From NCBI RefSeq assembly GCF_018614585.1, contig NZ_JAGGOI010000014.1, positions 62,001 to 126,000 of the forward strand: a stretch of DNA of 64,000 nt, in the 5' to 3' direction. Position numbers and translations under genes: made by a program. The notes under the pieces are model-generated. The model made no database searches and was not told the origin of the DNA. It was given only the letters and a program-made list of their open reading frames with translations. Below are positions 1 to 9,631 of the stretch, piece after piece. Numbering within the stretch: the stretch's first letter is position 1; each line of letters opens with the position of its first letter. The stretch comes from Streptomyces sp. ISL-1. Lineage in GTDB: Bacteria; Actinomycetota; Actinomycetes; Streptomycetales; Streptomycetaceae.

Positions 1-1265
1 TCCTCGGCGTCGAAGCCGGGCCACAGCCCGGCGAACATGCCGCGGCTGACGGCGCCGTGCAGGGTGGAGACGCCGTTGGCGCGCTGGGCGAGCCGCAGCC
101 CCATCACCGCCATGTTGAACAGATTTGCCTCGCCGCCCGGATAGGTCTCCATGCCGAGCTGGAGCACCTTCTCGACCGGCACTCCGGGCAGTTCCCCGCG
201 GTCCCCGAAGTGCCGGGCGACGAGCTCGCGGTCGAAGCGGTCGATCCCGGCGGGGACCGGGGTGTGGGTGGTGAACACGGTCCCGGCGCGCACGGCCTCC
301 AGCGCGGAGTCGAAGTCCAGGCCCTGGCCGCCGCGTTCGGAGGGTTCTCCCAGCTCGCGGATGCGCTCAAGGCCGAGGAAGCCGGCGTGTCCCTCGTTCG
401 TGTGGAACACCTCGGGGGCCGGATGGCCGGTCAGCCGGCAGTACGCCCGTACCGCCCGTACGCCTCCGATCCCGAGCAGCATCTCCTGCAGCAACCGGTG
501 CTCGCTGCCGCCGCCGTACAGCCGGTCGGTGACGTCGCGCTCGCCCGGGCCGTTCTCCTCGACGTCGGAGTCGAGCATCAGCAGTGGTACGCGGCCGACC
601 TGCGCCACCCAGATATGGGCGTGCAGGGAGCGCCCGCCGGTGAGCACGAGAGACACCCGGGCCGGTGTCCCGTCGGGCTCCCGCAGCAGGCTGAGCGGCA
701 GCTCGTTGGGGTCGAGCAGGGGGTAGTGCTCCTGCTGCCAGCCGTCACGGGAGAGCGACTGGCGGAAGTAGCCGTGGCGGTAGAGCAGCCCGACGCCGAT
801 CAGCGGTACGCCGAGGTCGCTCGCGGCTTTGAGATGGTCGCCGGCGAGGATGCCGAGGCCGCCGGAGTACTGGGGCAGTGCGGCGGTGACGCCGAACTCG
901 GGTGAGAAGTAGGCGACCGCTGCCGGGAATTCGGACCCGGTGGGCCCGCGGTCCGCGGCGGAGCCGCTGTGCGCCTGGTACCACCTGCGCCCGTGCAGGT
1001 AGTCGTCCAGGTCGTCGGCGACGGCGGCCAGTCTGCGCAGGAAGCGGCGGTCCTGGGCCAGCTGTGCCAGCCGGGCGGCGGACGCGGACCCGAGCAGCCG
1101 CACGGGGTCGCATCCTGCCGCCTGCCACCCCTCGGGGTCGACGGACTGGAAGAGGTCACGGGTCTCGGTGTGCCAGGACCAGCGCAGATTGCGCGCGAGG
1201 TCGCTGAGCGGTCGGAGCGGTTCGGGGAGGACGGGGCGGACGGTGAATCGACGAATGGCCTTCAC
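1..1265 (-). CDS. glgP: Alpha-glucan (glycogen) phosphorylase, C-terminus cut by window edge
   Basis: Only the N-terminal 421 or so residues are in the window; the gene runs off position 1. The GTG at 1263-1265 gives MKAIRRFTVRP, preceded by GAAGGTGGGA. The protein has the long N-terminal region of the actinobacterial/archaeal phosphorylase type (DUF3417-like), then AYFSPEFGVTAALPQYSGGLGILAGDHLKAASDLG, FHTNEGHAGF and FTTHTPVPAGIDRF, all signatures of this family. It releases glucose 1-phosphate from alpha-1,4-glucan in the cytoplasm. It is divergent from glgE-treS-mak-glgB, so glucan breakdown and synthesis are encoded side by side, as at the glgE-I locus of S. coelicolor (family knowledge). 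No pyridoxal-phosphate site can be checked because the C-terminus is missing. Confidence 0.9.
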   Translation of the reverse strand, partial: MKAIRRFTVRPVLPEPLRPLSDLARNLRWSWHTETRDLFQSVDPEGWQAAGCDPVRLLGSASAARLAQLAQDRRFLRRLAAVADDLDDYLHGRRWYQAHSGSAADRGPTGSEFPAAVAYFSPEFGVTAALPQYSGGLGILAGDHLKAASDLGVPLIGVGLLYRHGYFRQSLSRDGWQQEHYPLLDPNELPLSLLREPDGTPARVSLVLTGGRSLHAHIWVAQVGRVPLLMLDSDVEENGPGERDVTDRLYGGGSEHRLLQEMLLGIGGVRAVRAYCRLTGHPAPEVFHTNEGHAGFLGLERIRELGEPSERGGQGLDFDSALEAVRAGTVFTTHTPVPAGIDRFDRELVARHFGDRGELPGVPVEKVLQLGMETYPGGEANLFNMAVMGLRLAQRANGVSTLHGAVSRGMFAGLWPGFDAE

Positions 1266-1855
1266 GGGTCCCACCTTCGCAGGGGAGGTACACATCCGAG
1301 GGGACGCACGACGGTGTGCGCCTCTCCGTCACCCACAGACGGTAGTGCCGGCCCTGCCCCCGCATCCACGGCGCACGGCCGTCCGGCCTATGCCCGCCGG
1401 GGCATTCAGCCGTGGCGCGCGCACCCCCGAATGGCAGTCAGAGCCCTGGTTGACGGTTTGTGGGGCGGACGCACCGGTGGCCGCGCACGGGTGGCGTGCA
1501 GGTCGGGGGCGCTGTCGAATTCGGTACGGGAGGTACGGGTTGGGGCCTGGCGCGAAAGGCGCCGGGGCCCTCGTGCTGTCCGGCCCGGCCGACGGGGGCT
1601 CCGCCCCGGACCCCGCGCCTCAATCGCCGGCGGGGCTGAATCGCGCATCGCTGAGTCCTTCTGACGGTCGAGCACCGCGAAGTCTTTGTGACAGTCGCGC
1701 ATCGCGAAGTCCTTGTGCACCCACCTACGCCCTAGTAGTTAACAATCCGCCGGATTGCCCACCCGAACCCCGGGGGAAGGCTCATCGGTACGCGGCCCCG
1801 CACTCCTCTCAACATTCTTTTCCGCCCACCCGAGTGAACGCGGACAGGAGCGGCC
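1266..1855. other. Divergent intergenic region glgP/glgE
   Basis: This is 590 bp without a convincing gene. It holds the promoters of glgP (minus) and glgE (plus), a three-copy 27-bp tandem repeat (1641-1721), and a short palindrome CAATCCG-C-CGGATTG (1743-1757) next to an AT-rich stretch TAGTTAAC, which is a plausible glgE promoter/operator area. ORFs read through here on both strands lack ribosome-binding sites and known domains. Confidence 0.6.
1641..1721. repeat. Three tandem copies of a 27-bp repeat
   Basis: Copies lie at 1641-1667, 1668-1694 and 1695-1721. Each begins TCGnGCAnCGC and ends GAGTCC/AAGTCT plus TT. Copy 3 contains the palindrome TCGCG-CAT-CGCGA; copies 1 and 2 are degenerate versions. 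The array is about 135 bp upstream of the glgE start. It could be an iterated operator. On the minus strand the unit encodes a 9-residue repeat (HKDFAMRDC type), but no gene is supported there. Confidence 0.7.
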
Positions 1856-3967
1856 ATGCCCGGAGCACGCCGATCGTCGACCGAGCAGCTACAAAGAAGC
1901 ACCCGTACCCCTCAAACGGCACAATCAGCCCAATCCGCCCTGCCCGCACAGCCCTCAGGTGATCTCATGATCGGTCGCATTCCCGTCCTGGACGTCCGCC
2001 CCCAAGTCGACTGCGGAAGAAGGCCCGCAAAAGCCGTATCCGGTGAGACCTTCCAGATCACCGCCACCGTCTTCCGCGAGGGCCACGACGCGGTCGCCGC
2101 AAACGTCGTGCTGCGCGACCCCAGCGGGCGCCCCGGGCCCTGGAGCCCGATGCGCGAACTCGCGCCCGGCAGCGACCGGTGGGGCGCCGATGTCACTCCG
2201 GACGCCGAAGGGCGCTGGACGTACGCCGTCGAGGCCTGGAGCGACCCGGTCGCCACCTGGCGGCATCACGCGCAGATCAAGATCCCCGCCGGCATCGACA
2301 CGGAACTGGTGCTCGCAGAGGGCGCCGCGCTGTACGAGCGCGCCGCCGCCGGCGTGCCCAAGCGCGACGGACGGGAGGCCGTGCTCGCCGCCGTCGACGC
2401 GCTGCGTGACGAGTCGCGGCCCGCCGCGGCCCGGCTCGCCGCCGCCCTCGCCCCCGACGCCGGCGCCGCGCTCACCCGTCACCCCTTGCGCGAACTGATC
2501 ACCGCCTCCCGCCCGTTGCCCCTCATCGTCGAGCGCCGGCGCGCGCTCTTCGGCTCCTGGTACGAGCTGTTCCCACGCTCCGAGGGCGCCGTCGTGGCCG
2601 AGGGCAGGCCACCCGTGTCCGGCACTTTCCGCACCGCCGCCGAACGGCTGCCCGCCGTCGCCGCGATGGGATTCGACGTCGTCTACCTGCCGCCCGTCCA
2701 CCCCATCGGCACCACCCACCGCAAGGGCCCCAACAACACCCTCTCCCCCGGCGCCCACGATGTCGGCGTCCCCTGGGCCATCGGTTCCGCCGAGGGCGGC
2801 CACGACGCGCTCCACCCCGACCTCGGCACGTTCGACGACTTCGACCACTTCGTCGAGACGGCGCGCGCCCTGCGCATGGAGGTCGCCCTGGACTTCGCGC
2901 TCCAGTGCTCGCCGGACCACCCCTGGGTCGAGAAGCACCCCGAGTGGTTCCACCACCGCGCCGACGGCTCCATCGCCTACGCCGAGAACCCGCCCAAGAA
3001 GTACCAGGACATCTACCCGGTCGCCTTCGACCAGGACCTGCGCGGGCTGGTCAACGAGACCGTGCGCATCCTGCGCTTCTGGATGGACCACGGCGTACGG
3101 ATCTTCCGCGTCGACAACCCGCACACCAAGCCGGTCGTCTTCTGGGAGAAGGTGATCACGGACATCAACCGCTCGGACCCGGACGTGATCTTCCTGGCCG
3201 AGGCCTTCACCCGCCCGGCGATGATGCACACCCTCGCCGCCGTCGGCTTCCAGCAGTCGTACACGTACTTCACCTGGCGCAACACCAAGCAGGAGCTCGC
3301 CGAGTACCTCACCGAGCTCTCCGGCGACGCCGCCTCGTACATGCGCCCCAACTTCTTTGTGAACACCCCGGACATCCTGCACGCCTACCTCCAGCACGGC
3401 GGCCGTCCGGCGTTCGAGGTGCGGGCGGTGCTCGCCGCGACACTGTCGCCATCCTGGGGTGTGTACGCAGGCTACGAACTGTGCGAAAACGCCCCCGTGC
3501 GAGACGGAAGCGAGGAGTATCTGGACTCGGAAAAGTACCAACTACGCCCGCGCGACTGGGAGTCGGCGGAACGGGAGGGTCGCACCATCACGCCCCTGAT
3601 CACCGCGCTCAACCGGATCCGGCGCCGCCACCCCGCGCTGCAGCAGTTGCGTGACATCCACTTCCACCACACCGACAACGACTCGGTGATCGCCTACTCG
3701 AAATCCGCCGAGGGCCCTTCGGGACCGAACACTGTTCTCGTCGTCGCCAACCTCGACCCCCACCACACCCAGGAGGCCACGGTCTCGTTGGACATGCCGC
3801 GACTCGGCCTCGACTGGCACGAGAGCGCACCGGTGCGCGACGAGCTCACCGGCGAGACCTATCACTGGGGCAGGGCCAACTATGTGCGCCTCGAGCCGGG
3901 CATCACGCCCGCGCACATCGTCGTTCTGCGACCGTCCCCGCCGATCGGAGGGTCACCCACATCATGA
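1856..3967 (+). CDS. glgE: Alpha-1,4-glucan:maltose-1-phosphate maltosyltransferase GlgE
   Basis: GlgE transfers maltosyl units from alpha-maltose 1-phosphate to the non-reducing end of alpha-1,4-glucan (GH13 subfamily 3). The catalytic nucleophile lies in [10 protein letters not shown] (D420 from this start), the acid/base in FLAEAFTRP (E449), and the third carboxylate in NTPD (D506). Their spacing equals that of S. coelicolor GlgE1 D394/E423/D480. An N-terminal beta-sandwich precedes the barrel. The ATG at 1856 has a good GACAGGAG site; an in-frame ATG at 1967 ([10 protein letters not shown]) would give 666 aa, close to the usual 675, and is the main alternative. The stop overlaps the treS start (ATGA), so the pair is translationally coupled in the treS-mak-glgB cluster. 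Confidence 0.95.
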   Translation: MPGARRSSTEQLQRSTRTPQTAQSAQSALPAQPSGDLMIGRIPVLDVRPQVDCGRRPAKAVSGETFQITATVFREGHDAVAANVVLRDPSGRPGPWSPMRELAPGSDRWGADVTPDAEGRWTYAVEAWSDPVATWRHHAQIKIPAGIDTELVLAEGAALYERAAAGVPKRDGREAVLAAVDALRDESRPAAARLAAALAPDAGAALTRHPLRELITASRPLPLIVERRRALFGSWYELFPRSEGAVVAEGRPPVSGTFRTAAERLPAVAAMGFDVVYLPPVHPIGTTHRKGPNNTLSPGAHDVGVPWAIGSAEGGHDALHPDLGTFDDFDHFVETARALRMEVALDFALQCSPDHPWVEKHPEWFHHRADGSIAYAENPPKKYQDIYPVAFDQDLRGLVNETVRILRFWMDHGVRIFRVDNPHTKPVVFWEKVITDINRSDPDVIFLAEAFTRPAMMHTLAAVGFQQSYTYFTWRNTKQELAEYLTELSGDAASYMRPNFFVNTPDILHAYLQHGGRPAFEVRAVLAATLSPSWGVYAGYELCENAPVRDGSEEYLDSEKYQLRPRDWESAEREGRTITPLITALNRIRRRHPALQQLRDIHFHHTDNDSVIAYSKSAEGPSGPNTVLVVANLDPHHTQEATVSLDMPRLGLDWHESAPVRDELTGETYHWGRANYVRLEPGITPAHIVVLRPSPPIGGSPTS

Positions 3968-5688
3968 TCGTCAATGAACCCGTCCACGACCTTTTCGAGG
4001 ACACCCCCGCCAAGGACCGCGACCCCGACTGGTTCAAACGGGCCGTGTTCTACGAAGTGCTGGTGCGGTCCTTCCAGGACAGCAACGGCGACGGCATCGG
4101 CGACCTCAAGGGCATCACCGCCAAGCTGGACTATCTGCAGTGGCTGGGCGTCGACTGCCTCTGGTTGCCGCCATTCTTCAAGTCCCCCCTGCGGGACGGC
4201 GGTTACGACGTCTCCGACTACACCGCCGTCCTCCCCGACTTCGGCGACCTGGCCGACTTCGTGGAGTTCGTCGACGCCGCGCACCAGCGCGGCATGCGCG
4301 TCATCATCGACTTCGTCATGAACCACACCAGCGATCAGCACCCGTGGTTCCAGGAGTCCCGCAGCGACCCCGCGGGACCCTACGGCGACTACTACGTCTG
4401 GGCCGACGACGACAAGCAGTACCAGGACGCCCGGATCATCTTCGTCGACACCGAAACGTCCAACTGGACCTTCGACCCGGTGCGCAAGCAGTACTACTGG
4501 CACCGGTTCTTCTCCCACCAGCCGGATCTCAACTACGAGAACCCGGCAGTGCAGGAGGAGATCGTCTCGGCCCTGCGCTTCTGGCTGGACCTGGGCATCG
4601 ACGGCTTCCGTCTCGACGCCGTGCCGTACCTGTACCAACAGGAGGGCACCAACTGCGAGAACCTGCCCGCCACCCACTCCTTCCTCAGGCGGGTGCGCAA
4701 GGAGATCGACGCGCACTACCCGGACACCGTGCTCCTCGCCGAGGCCAACCAGTGGCCGGAGGACGTCGTCGACTACTTCGGCGACTTCACGGCCGGCGGC
4801 GACGAATGCCATATGGCGTTCCACTTCCCGGTGATGCCGCGGATCTTCATGGCGGTACGGCGCGAGTCCCGCTATCCGGTCTCCGAAATTCTCTCCAAGA
4901 CCCCGGCGATCCCGCAGAACTGCCAGTGGGGCATCTTCCTGCGCAACCACGACGAGCTCACCCTCGAGATGGTCACGGACGAAGAGCGCGACTACATGTA
5001 CGCGGAGTACGCCAAGGACCCGCGGATGCGCGCCAATATCGGCATCCGCCGCCGGCTCGCGTCGCTGCTGGACAACGACCGCAATCAGATCGAGCTCTTC
5101 ACCGCGCTGCTGCTGTCGCTGCCCGGATCGCCGATTCTGTATTACGGCGACGAGATCGGGATGGGCGACAACATCTGGCTGGGCGACCGGGACGCCGTAC
5201 GGACCCCGATGCAGTGGACGCCCGACCGGAACGCCGGATTCTCCTCCTGCGACCCCGGCCGGCTCTATCTGCCCACCATCATGGATCCGGTCTACGGCTA
5301 TCAGGTCACCAATGTCGAGGCGTCGATGGCCTCGCCGTCCTCGCTGCTGCACTGGACCCGGCGGATGATCGAGATCCGTAAGCAGAACCGCGCTTTCGGG
5401 CTCGGCTCGTACACCGAACTACCGTCGTCGAACCCGGCGGTGCTCGCCTTCACCCGTGAGTACAAGGACGATCTCGTGCTCTGCGTGCACAACTTCTCCC
5501 GGTTCGCGCAGCCCACCGAGCTCGATCTGCGCGCGTTCAGCGGACGGCATCCGGTCGAGCTGATCGGCGGGGTGCGATTCCCGTCCATCGGCCAGTGGCC
5601 CTATCTGCTCACTCTCGCGGGCCACGGCTTCTACTGGTTCCGGATCAGAAAGGACACCTCGGCCGCAAAGGACACCGCGGCCGGCTGA
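3964..5688 (+). CDS. treS: Trehalose synthase (maltose alpha-D-glucosyltransferase) TreS
   Basis: TreS interconverts trehalose and maltose by intramolecular glucosyl transfer (GH13 subfamily 16) and feeds maltose to the maltokinase encoded next. The 574-aa protein has the GH13 barrel regions in order: [20 protein letters not shown] with nucleophile D218, LLAEANQW with acid/base E260, and FLRNHDEL with D330. [21 protein letters not shown] near the N-terminus is typical of TreS. The start ATG overlaps the glgE stop by four bases. The protein is cytoplasmic, with no signal peptide. Unlike mycobacterial TreS-Pep2 fusions, the kinase is a separate gene here. Confidence 0.95.
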   Translation: MIVNEPVHDLFEDTPAKDRDPDWFKRAVFYEVLVRSFQDSNGDGIGDLKGITAKLDYLQWLGVDCLWLPPFFKSPLRDGGYDVSDYTAVLPDFGDLADFVEFVDAAHQRGMRVIIDFVMNHTSDQHPWFQESRSDPAGPYGDYYVWADDDKQYQDARIIFVDTETSNWTFDPVRKQYYWHRFFSHQPDLNYENPAVQEEIVSALRFWLDLGIDGFRLDAVPYLYQQEGTNCENLPATHSFLRRVRKEIDAHYPDTVLLAEANQWPEDVVDYFGDFTAGGDECHMAFHFPVMPRIFMAVRRESRYPVSEILSKTPAIPQNCQWGIFLRNHDELTLEMVTDEERDYMYAEYAKDPRMRANIGIRRRLASLLDNDRNQIELFTALLLSLPGSPILYYGDEIGMGDNIWLGDRDAVRTPMQWTPDRNAGFSSCDPGRLYLPTIMDPVYGYQVTNVEASMASPSSLLHWTRRMIEIRKQNRAFGLGSYTELPSSNPAVLAFTREYKDDLVLCVHNFSRFAQPTELDLRAFSGRHPVELIGGVRFPSIGQWPYLLTLAGHGFYWFRIRKDTSAAKDTAAG

Positions 5689-5714
5689 CCCACAGGTAAC
5701 GAGACGTACCTCCC

Positions 5715-5738
5715 GCGGGGCGGTTTCCCCCGCCCCGC
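5715..5738 (+). terminator. Hairpin between treS and mak
   Basis: A 9-bp GC stem, GCGGGGCGG / CCGCCCCGC, with a 6-nt loop, starts 27 nt after the treS stop. There is no T-run, as is usual in Streptomyces. It may attenuate rather than end transcription, since mak and glgB follow on the same strand. Confidence 0.6.
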
Positions 5739-5852
5739 ACCGGGCACTCTCCCCTTCATCCCCGCGCGCCGCCGGACAGCCACTGCTGTAATCCGGGACA
5801 CTCTGCGCATACAGCGCCATTTGAGTGCATCTCGGGGAAAGGACGCGATGCC

Positions 5853-7241
5853 ATGTCGGAGGCTGCATCCACCCGGACTCCCGTCGCACTTCTTCCGTCG
5901 ATCGCCCCACTGCTGCACGCCTGGCTGCCCCACCAGCGCTGGTTCGCCGGCAAGGGACACCCGGTCACCGGCTTCTCGCTCGTCTCGGCGACCGAGCTGC
6001 TGCCGCTGGACGGGGGGTCAGGTCCCGGGCTGCTGCATCTGCTTCTGCGGGTCAAGCAACCTGGACTTCCCGCCCCCTCCTCGCAGGACTGCTATCAACT
6101 CCTCCTCGGCGTACGCGAGACACTGCCGCCCCATCTGGCGCGCGCGCTGATCGGCCACCTGGCCGAGGGCCCGCTTGCCGGGCGGACGCTCTACGAGGGC
6201 CTGCACGATCCGCGGCTCGCGGAGCTGATCCTGGAGCGGCTGCGCACGCCGGGCGCTCTCGGGCCGCTCCGCTTCGACCGGTTCGACCGCGTCCCCGCCA
6301 TCCCCGCCGGTCTCGCCGCGCGCCCGCTGGACGCCGAACAGTCCAACTCATCGCTGGTGTACGGCGATGCGTACATCCTCAAGCTCTTCCGCCGCGTTCA
6401 CCCCGGCCCCAACCCGGATCTGGAGCTGCCGCTAGCGCTGGCCCGCGCCGGGTGCGACCGGGTGCCGGCGCCGATCGCCTGGTACGAGGCCACCTCTCCC
6501 GAGCCGTACACCCTGGGCGTACTGCAGCCGTTTCTGCGCGGCTCGCAGGACGGCTGGCTGCTCGCGCTGGACTCGCTGGCCGCGGGGCGGTCCTTCACCG
6601 ACGAGGCCCGCGCGCTCGGCAGCGTCACCGCCGAGGTGCACACGGCGCTCGCGGGCGAGCTGCCCACCGTGATGCTGCGCCGGCCGCAGACCGAGCACCT
6701 GGCCGTCGCTATGTCCCAGCGTCTCGAAGCGGCCGCGCAGGCGGTGCCCGCGCTGCTGCCGTACGTGCCCCGGCTGCGGGCCGCCTTCGACGCGCTGGCC
6801 GCGCCGGGGAGTCGTGACCGCGCCTGGCGGGCCCAGCGCGTCCACGGCGATCTCCATCTGGGGCAGACCCTGCGCGGTGGCGGCCCGCACGGCGACGGCC
6901 ACTGGTCGGTCATCGACTTCGAGGGCGAGCCCGCCCGGCCGCTCGGTGAACGCCGCAGGCCGCAGCCCCCGGTGCGCGATGTCGCCGGCATGCTCCGCTC
7001 GTTCGACTACGCGGCCCGCACGCACCGCCCGTGGAACCCGGACTGGGCCGAGCGCTGCCGTACGGCGTACTGCGAGGGCTATGCCGAGGCCGGCGGCGAC
7101 GATCCGCGCGCCGAGCCCGAACTTCTGCGCGCCTACGAGACGGACAAGGCTGTGTACGAGGTCGTCTACGAGGCCCGGCACCGCCCCGACTGGCTCCCGG
7201 TGCCGTTGGCGGCGATCGACCGCCTGGCCGCAGCCACCTGA
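5853..7241 (+). CDS. mak: Maltokinase (Mak/Pep2)
   Basis: Maltokinase makes alpha-maltose 1-phosphate from maltose and ATP, the donor used by GlgE. The 462-aa length and start (LLPSIAPLLHAWLPHQRWFAGKG) match actinobacterial maltokinases. The aminoglycoside-phosphotransferase-like C-lobe shows RVHGDLHLGQTL (catalytic loop) and WSVIDFEGEPARPLGERR (metal-binding DFEG-like segment), followed by VRDVAGMLRSFDYAA. A GGAAAGGACG site precedes the ATG at 5853. It lies 164 bp after treS and 29 bp before glgB. This kinase is often annotated 'aminoglycoside phosphotransferase' by homology; the gene context makes maltokinase the better call. Confidence 0.93.
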   Translation: MSEAASTRTPVALLPSIAPLLHAWLPHQRWFAGKGHPVTGFSLVSATELLPLDGGSGPGLLHLLLRVKQPGLPAPSSQDCYQLLLGVRETLPPHLARALIGHLAEGPLAGRTLYEGLHDPRLAELILERLRTPGALGPLRFDRFDRVPAIPAGLAARPLDAEQSNSSLVYGDAYILKLFRRVHPGPNPDLELPLALARAGCDRVPAPIAWYEATSPEPYTLGVLQPFLRGSQDGWLLALDSLAAGRSFTDEARALGSVTAEVHTALAGELPTVMLRRPQTEHLAVAMSQRLEAAAQAVPALLPYVPRLRAAFDALAAPGSRDRAWRAQRVHGDLHLGQTLRGGGPHGDGHWSVIDFEGEPARPLGERRRPQPPVRDVAGMLRSFDYAARTHRPWNPDWAERCRTAYCEGYAEAGGDDPRAEPELLRAYETDKAVYEVVYEARHRPDWLPVPLAAIDRLAAAT

Positions 7242-7270
7242 TACCCCACCGCCCAAGGAGGCCGACCCCC

Positions 7271-9601
7271 GTGACCGCCCGCCCCCCGTCCCGTAATTCC
7301 TCCGACCCCGATGTGCCCAAACGGGTGGCCGCAGCCGCGCCCCCGGACAGGAAGACGGCGGCGCCGAAGCCGCGGGCCGGCGCCAGCCACGGCGTGCGGG
7401 CCGCGCGGCCGCTCACGGACGGCGACCGGGAGCGGCTGCTGGCCGGCGCCCATCACGATCCGCACGCGCTGCTCGGCGCGCACGAGATGCGGGGCGGTGT
7501 GGAGCTGCGCGTACTGCGTCCGTTCGCACGGTCGGTGACCGTGCTCGCCAAAGGGCTGCGGGCCGAGTTGCACGAGGACGGCGGCGGGTTCTTCTCGGGT
7601 TTGCTGCCGATGCGCACGGCCCCGGAGTACCAGCTGCTGGTCGCCTACGACGACGGCACCGACGAAGGGACCGAGATCAAGGTGCAGGATCCGTACCGCT
7701 TCCTGCCCTCACTCGGTGACCTCGATCTGCATCTGATCGGCGAGGGGCGGCACGAGGAGCTGTGGCGGGCGCTCGGCGCGCATCCGATGGTCCACCAGGG
7801 CGTCACCGGCACCCGGTTCACACTGTGGGCGCCCAATGCCCGCGGGGTGCGGGTCATCGGCGACTTCAACTACTGGGACGGCACCGCCCATCCGATGCGC
7901 TCGCTCGGCTCGACGGGCGTCTGGGAGTTGTTCGTTCCCGGCGTCGGCGAGGGCACGCTCTACAAGTTCGACATCACCCGCCCCGACGATTCGCACACCT
8001 TGCGGGCCGACCCGATGGCGCGGCGCGCCGAGGTGCCGCCCGCCAACGCCTCGATCGTGACCGAGTCGCACCATGTGTGGCACGACGAGGAGTGGATGGC
8101 GGGCCGCGGCGAGCGGCCCTCGCACGAGGCACCGTTCTCGGTCTATGAGCTGCATCTCCCCTCCTGGCGACCCGGCCTGACCTACCGCCAGCTCGCCGTA
8201 CAACTCCCGGCGTATGTAAAGGATCTGGGCTTCACACATGTGGAGTTCATGCCGGTCGCCGAGCACCCCTTCGGCGGCTCCTGGGGCTATCAGGTCACCG
8301 GCTTCTACGCCCCGACCTCCCGGATGGGCACCCCCGACGACTTCCGCCATCTCGTCGACGCCCTGCACCGGGCGGGCATCGGCGTGATCGTCGACTGGGT
8401 GCCGGCGCACTTCCCGAAGGACGACTGGGCGCTCGCGGAGTTCGACGGCCGCCCGCTGTACGAGCACGAGGACCCCGCGCGTGCCGCGCACCCCGACTGG
8501 GGCACCCTCGAGTTCGACTACGGCCGCAAGGAGGTGCGTAACTTCCTGGTCGCCAACGCGACGTACTGGTGCGAGGAGTTCCACATCGACGGGCTGCGGG
8601 TGGACGCCGTCGCCTCGATGCTCTACCTCGACTACTCCCGTGAGCAGGGCGAATGGACGCCGAACGCGCACGGCGGCCGGGAGAACCTGGACGCGGTCGG
8701 CTTCCTGCAGGAGATGAACGCCACCGTCTACCGGCGCTGCCCCGGCGTCGTGACGATCGCCGAGGAGTCCACGGCCTGGGACGGGGTCACCCGCGCCACC
8801 CACCATGTCGGCCCGGGCGGCTTCGGCGGCCTCGGCTTCGGCCTGAAGTGGAACATGGGCTGGATGCACGACTCGCTGGGCTACGTCTCGCACGAGCCGG
8901 TGCACCGCAAGTTCCACCACAACGAGATGACCTTCTCGATGGTGTACGCGTACAGCGAGAACTACGTGCTGCCGATCTCGCACGACGAGGTGGTGCACGG
9001 CAAGCGGTCGCTGGTGAGCAAGATGCCCGGCGACTGGTGGCAGCAGCGCGCCAACCACCGCGCCTACCTGGGCTTCATGTGGGCCCATCCCGGCAAGCAA
9101 CTCCTCTTCATGGGCCAGGAGTTCGCGCAGGGCGCGGAGTGGTCGGAGGGCCACGGCCCGGACTGGTGGCTGCTCGACCCGTCGTACGCGGCGGAGGCGG
9201 ACCACCGCGGGGTGCGGCATCTGGTGCGCGATCTGAACACGGTGTACGGCGCCACCCCCGCGCTCTGGCAGCGGGACACCGATCCCGGGGGCTTCGCCTG
9301 GGTGGAGGGCGACGCCGCCGAGGACAATGTCTTCGCGTTTTTGCGCTACGACGCCTCTGGCACGCCGCTGCTCGCCTTGTCCCACTTCTCGCCGGTGGTG
9401 CGGCACGAGTACCGGCTCGGCGTACCGGACGCGGTCCAGGCGTGGACGGAGGTGCTCAACACGGACGGGGCGCAGTACGGCGGCAGTGATGTGCTCAACC
9501 CGGACCCGCTGAAGCCGGAGTCGGTGCCGTCGCACGGCCGCCCGGCGAGCATTCAGCTGACGCTGCCGCCACTGGCGACGGTGTGGCTGCGGCCGGCCTG
9601 A
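7271..9601 (+). CDS. glgB: 1,4-alpha-glucan branching enzyme GlgB
   Basis: GlgB introduces alpha-1,6 branches into the linear glucan made by GlgE. The GTG at 7271 is chosen because AAGGAGG (7255-7261) lies 9 nt upstream; the longer open frame reaches back into mak. The product is 776 aa. An N-terminal Pro/Ala-rich tail of about 50 residues is followed by two carbohydrate-binding beta domains (the second with GTRFTLWAPNARGVRVIGDFNYWDG, CBM48) and the GH13 barrel: HIDGLRVDAVASMLY (nucleophile D445), VTIAEESTAW (E498) and LPISHDEVVHGKRSL. It is the last gene of the GlgE cluster and is convergent with the helicase gene. Confidence 0.95.
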   Translation: MTARPPSRNSSDPDVPKRVAAAAPPDRKTAAPKPRAGASHGVRAARPLTDGDRERLLAGAHHDPHALLGAHEMRGGVELRVLRPFARSVTVLAKGLRAELHEDGGGFFSGLLPMRTAPEYQLLVAYDDGTDEGTEIKVQDPYRFLPSLGDLDLHLIGEGRHEELWRALGAHPMVHQGVTGTRFTLWAPNARGVRVIGDFNYWDGTAHPMRSLGSTGVWELFVPGVGEGTLYKFDITRPDDSHTLRADPMARRAEVPPANASIVTESHHVWHDEEWMAGRGERPSHEAPFSVYELHLPSWRPGLTYRQLAVQLPAYVKDLGFTHVEFMPVAEHPFGGSWGYQVTGFYAPTSRMGTPDDFRHLVDALHRAGIGVIVDWVPAHFPKDDWALAEFDGRPLYEHEDPARAAHPDWGTLEFDYGRKEVRNFLVANATYWCEEFHIDGLRVDAVASMLYLDYSREQGEWTPNAHGGRENLDAVGFLQEMNATVYRRCPGVVTIAEESTAWDGVTRATHHVGPGGFGGLGFGLKWNMGWMHDSLGYVSHEPVHRKFHHNEMTFSMVYAYSENYVLPISHDEVVHGKRSLVSKMPGDWWQQRANHRAYLGFMWAHPGKQLLFMGQEFAQGAEWSEGHGPDWWLLDPSYAAEADHRGVRHLVRDLNTVYGATPALWQRDTDPGGFAWVEGDAAEDNVFAFLRYDASGTPLLALSHFSPVVRHEYRLGVPDAVQAWTEVLNTDGAQYGGSDVLNPDPLKPESVPSHGRPASIQLTLPPLATVWLRPA

Positions 9602-9631
9602 GACCTGGCCGTGACGGCCCGATGCCAAGCC

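Noticed and set aside
1406..1720. Minus-strand ORF starting with nine-residue repeats (HKDFAMRDC type)
   Set aside because: No ribosome-binding site, and past the repeats it becomes Arg/Pro-rich noise. The 27-bp unit is better explained as a DNA repeat.
1955..3541. 528-residue minus-strand ORF inside glgE
   Set aside because: Antisense to conserved catalytic regions of GlgE; its length reflects third-position GC bias.
7709..9628. 639-residue minus-strand ORF inside glgB
   Set aside because: Shadow of a well-supported branching enzyme; composition is Arg/Val/Ala-rich and no known motif is found.
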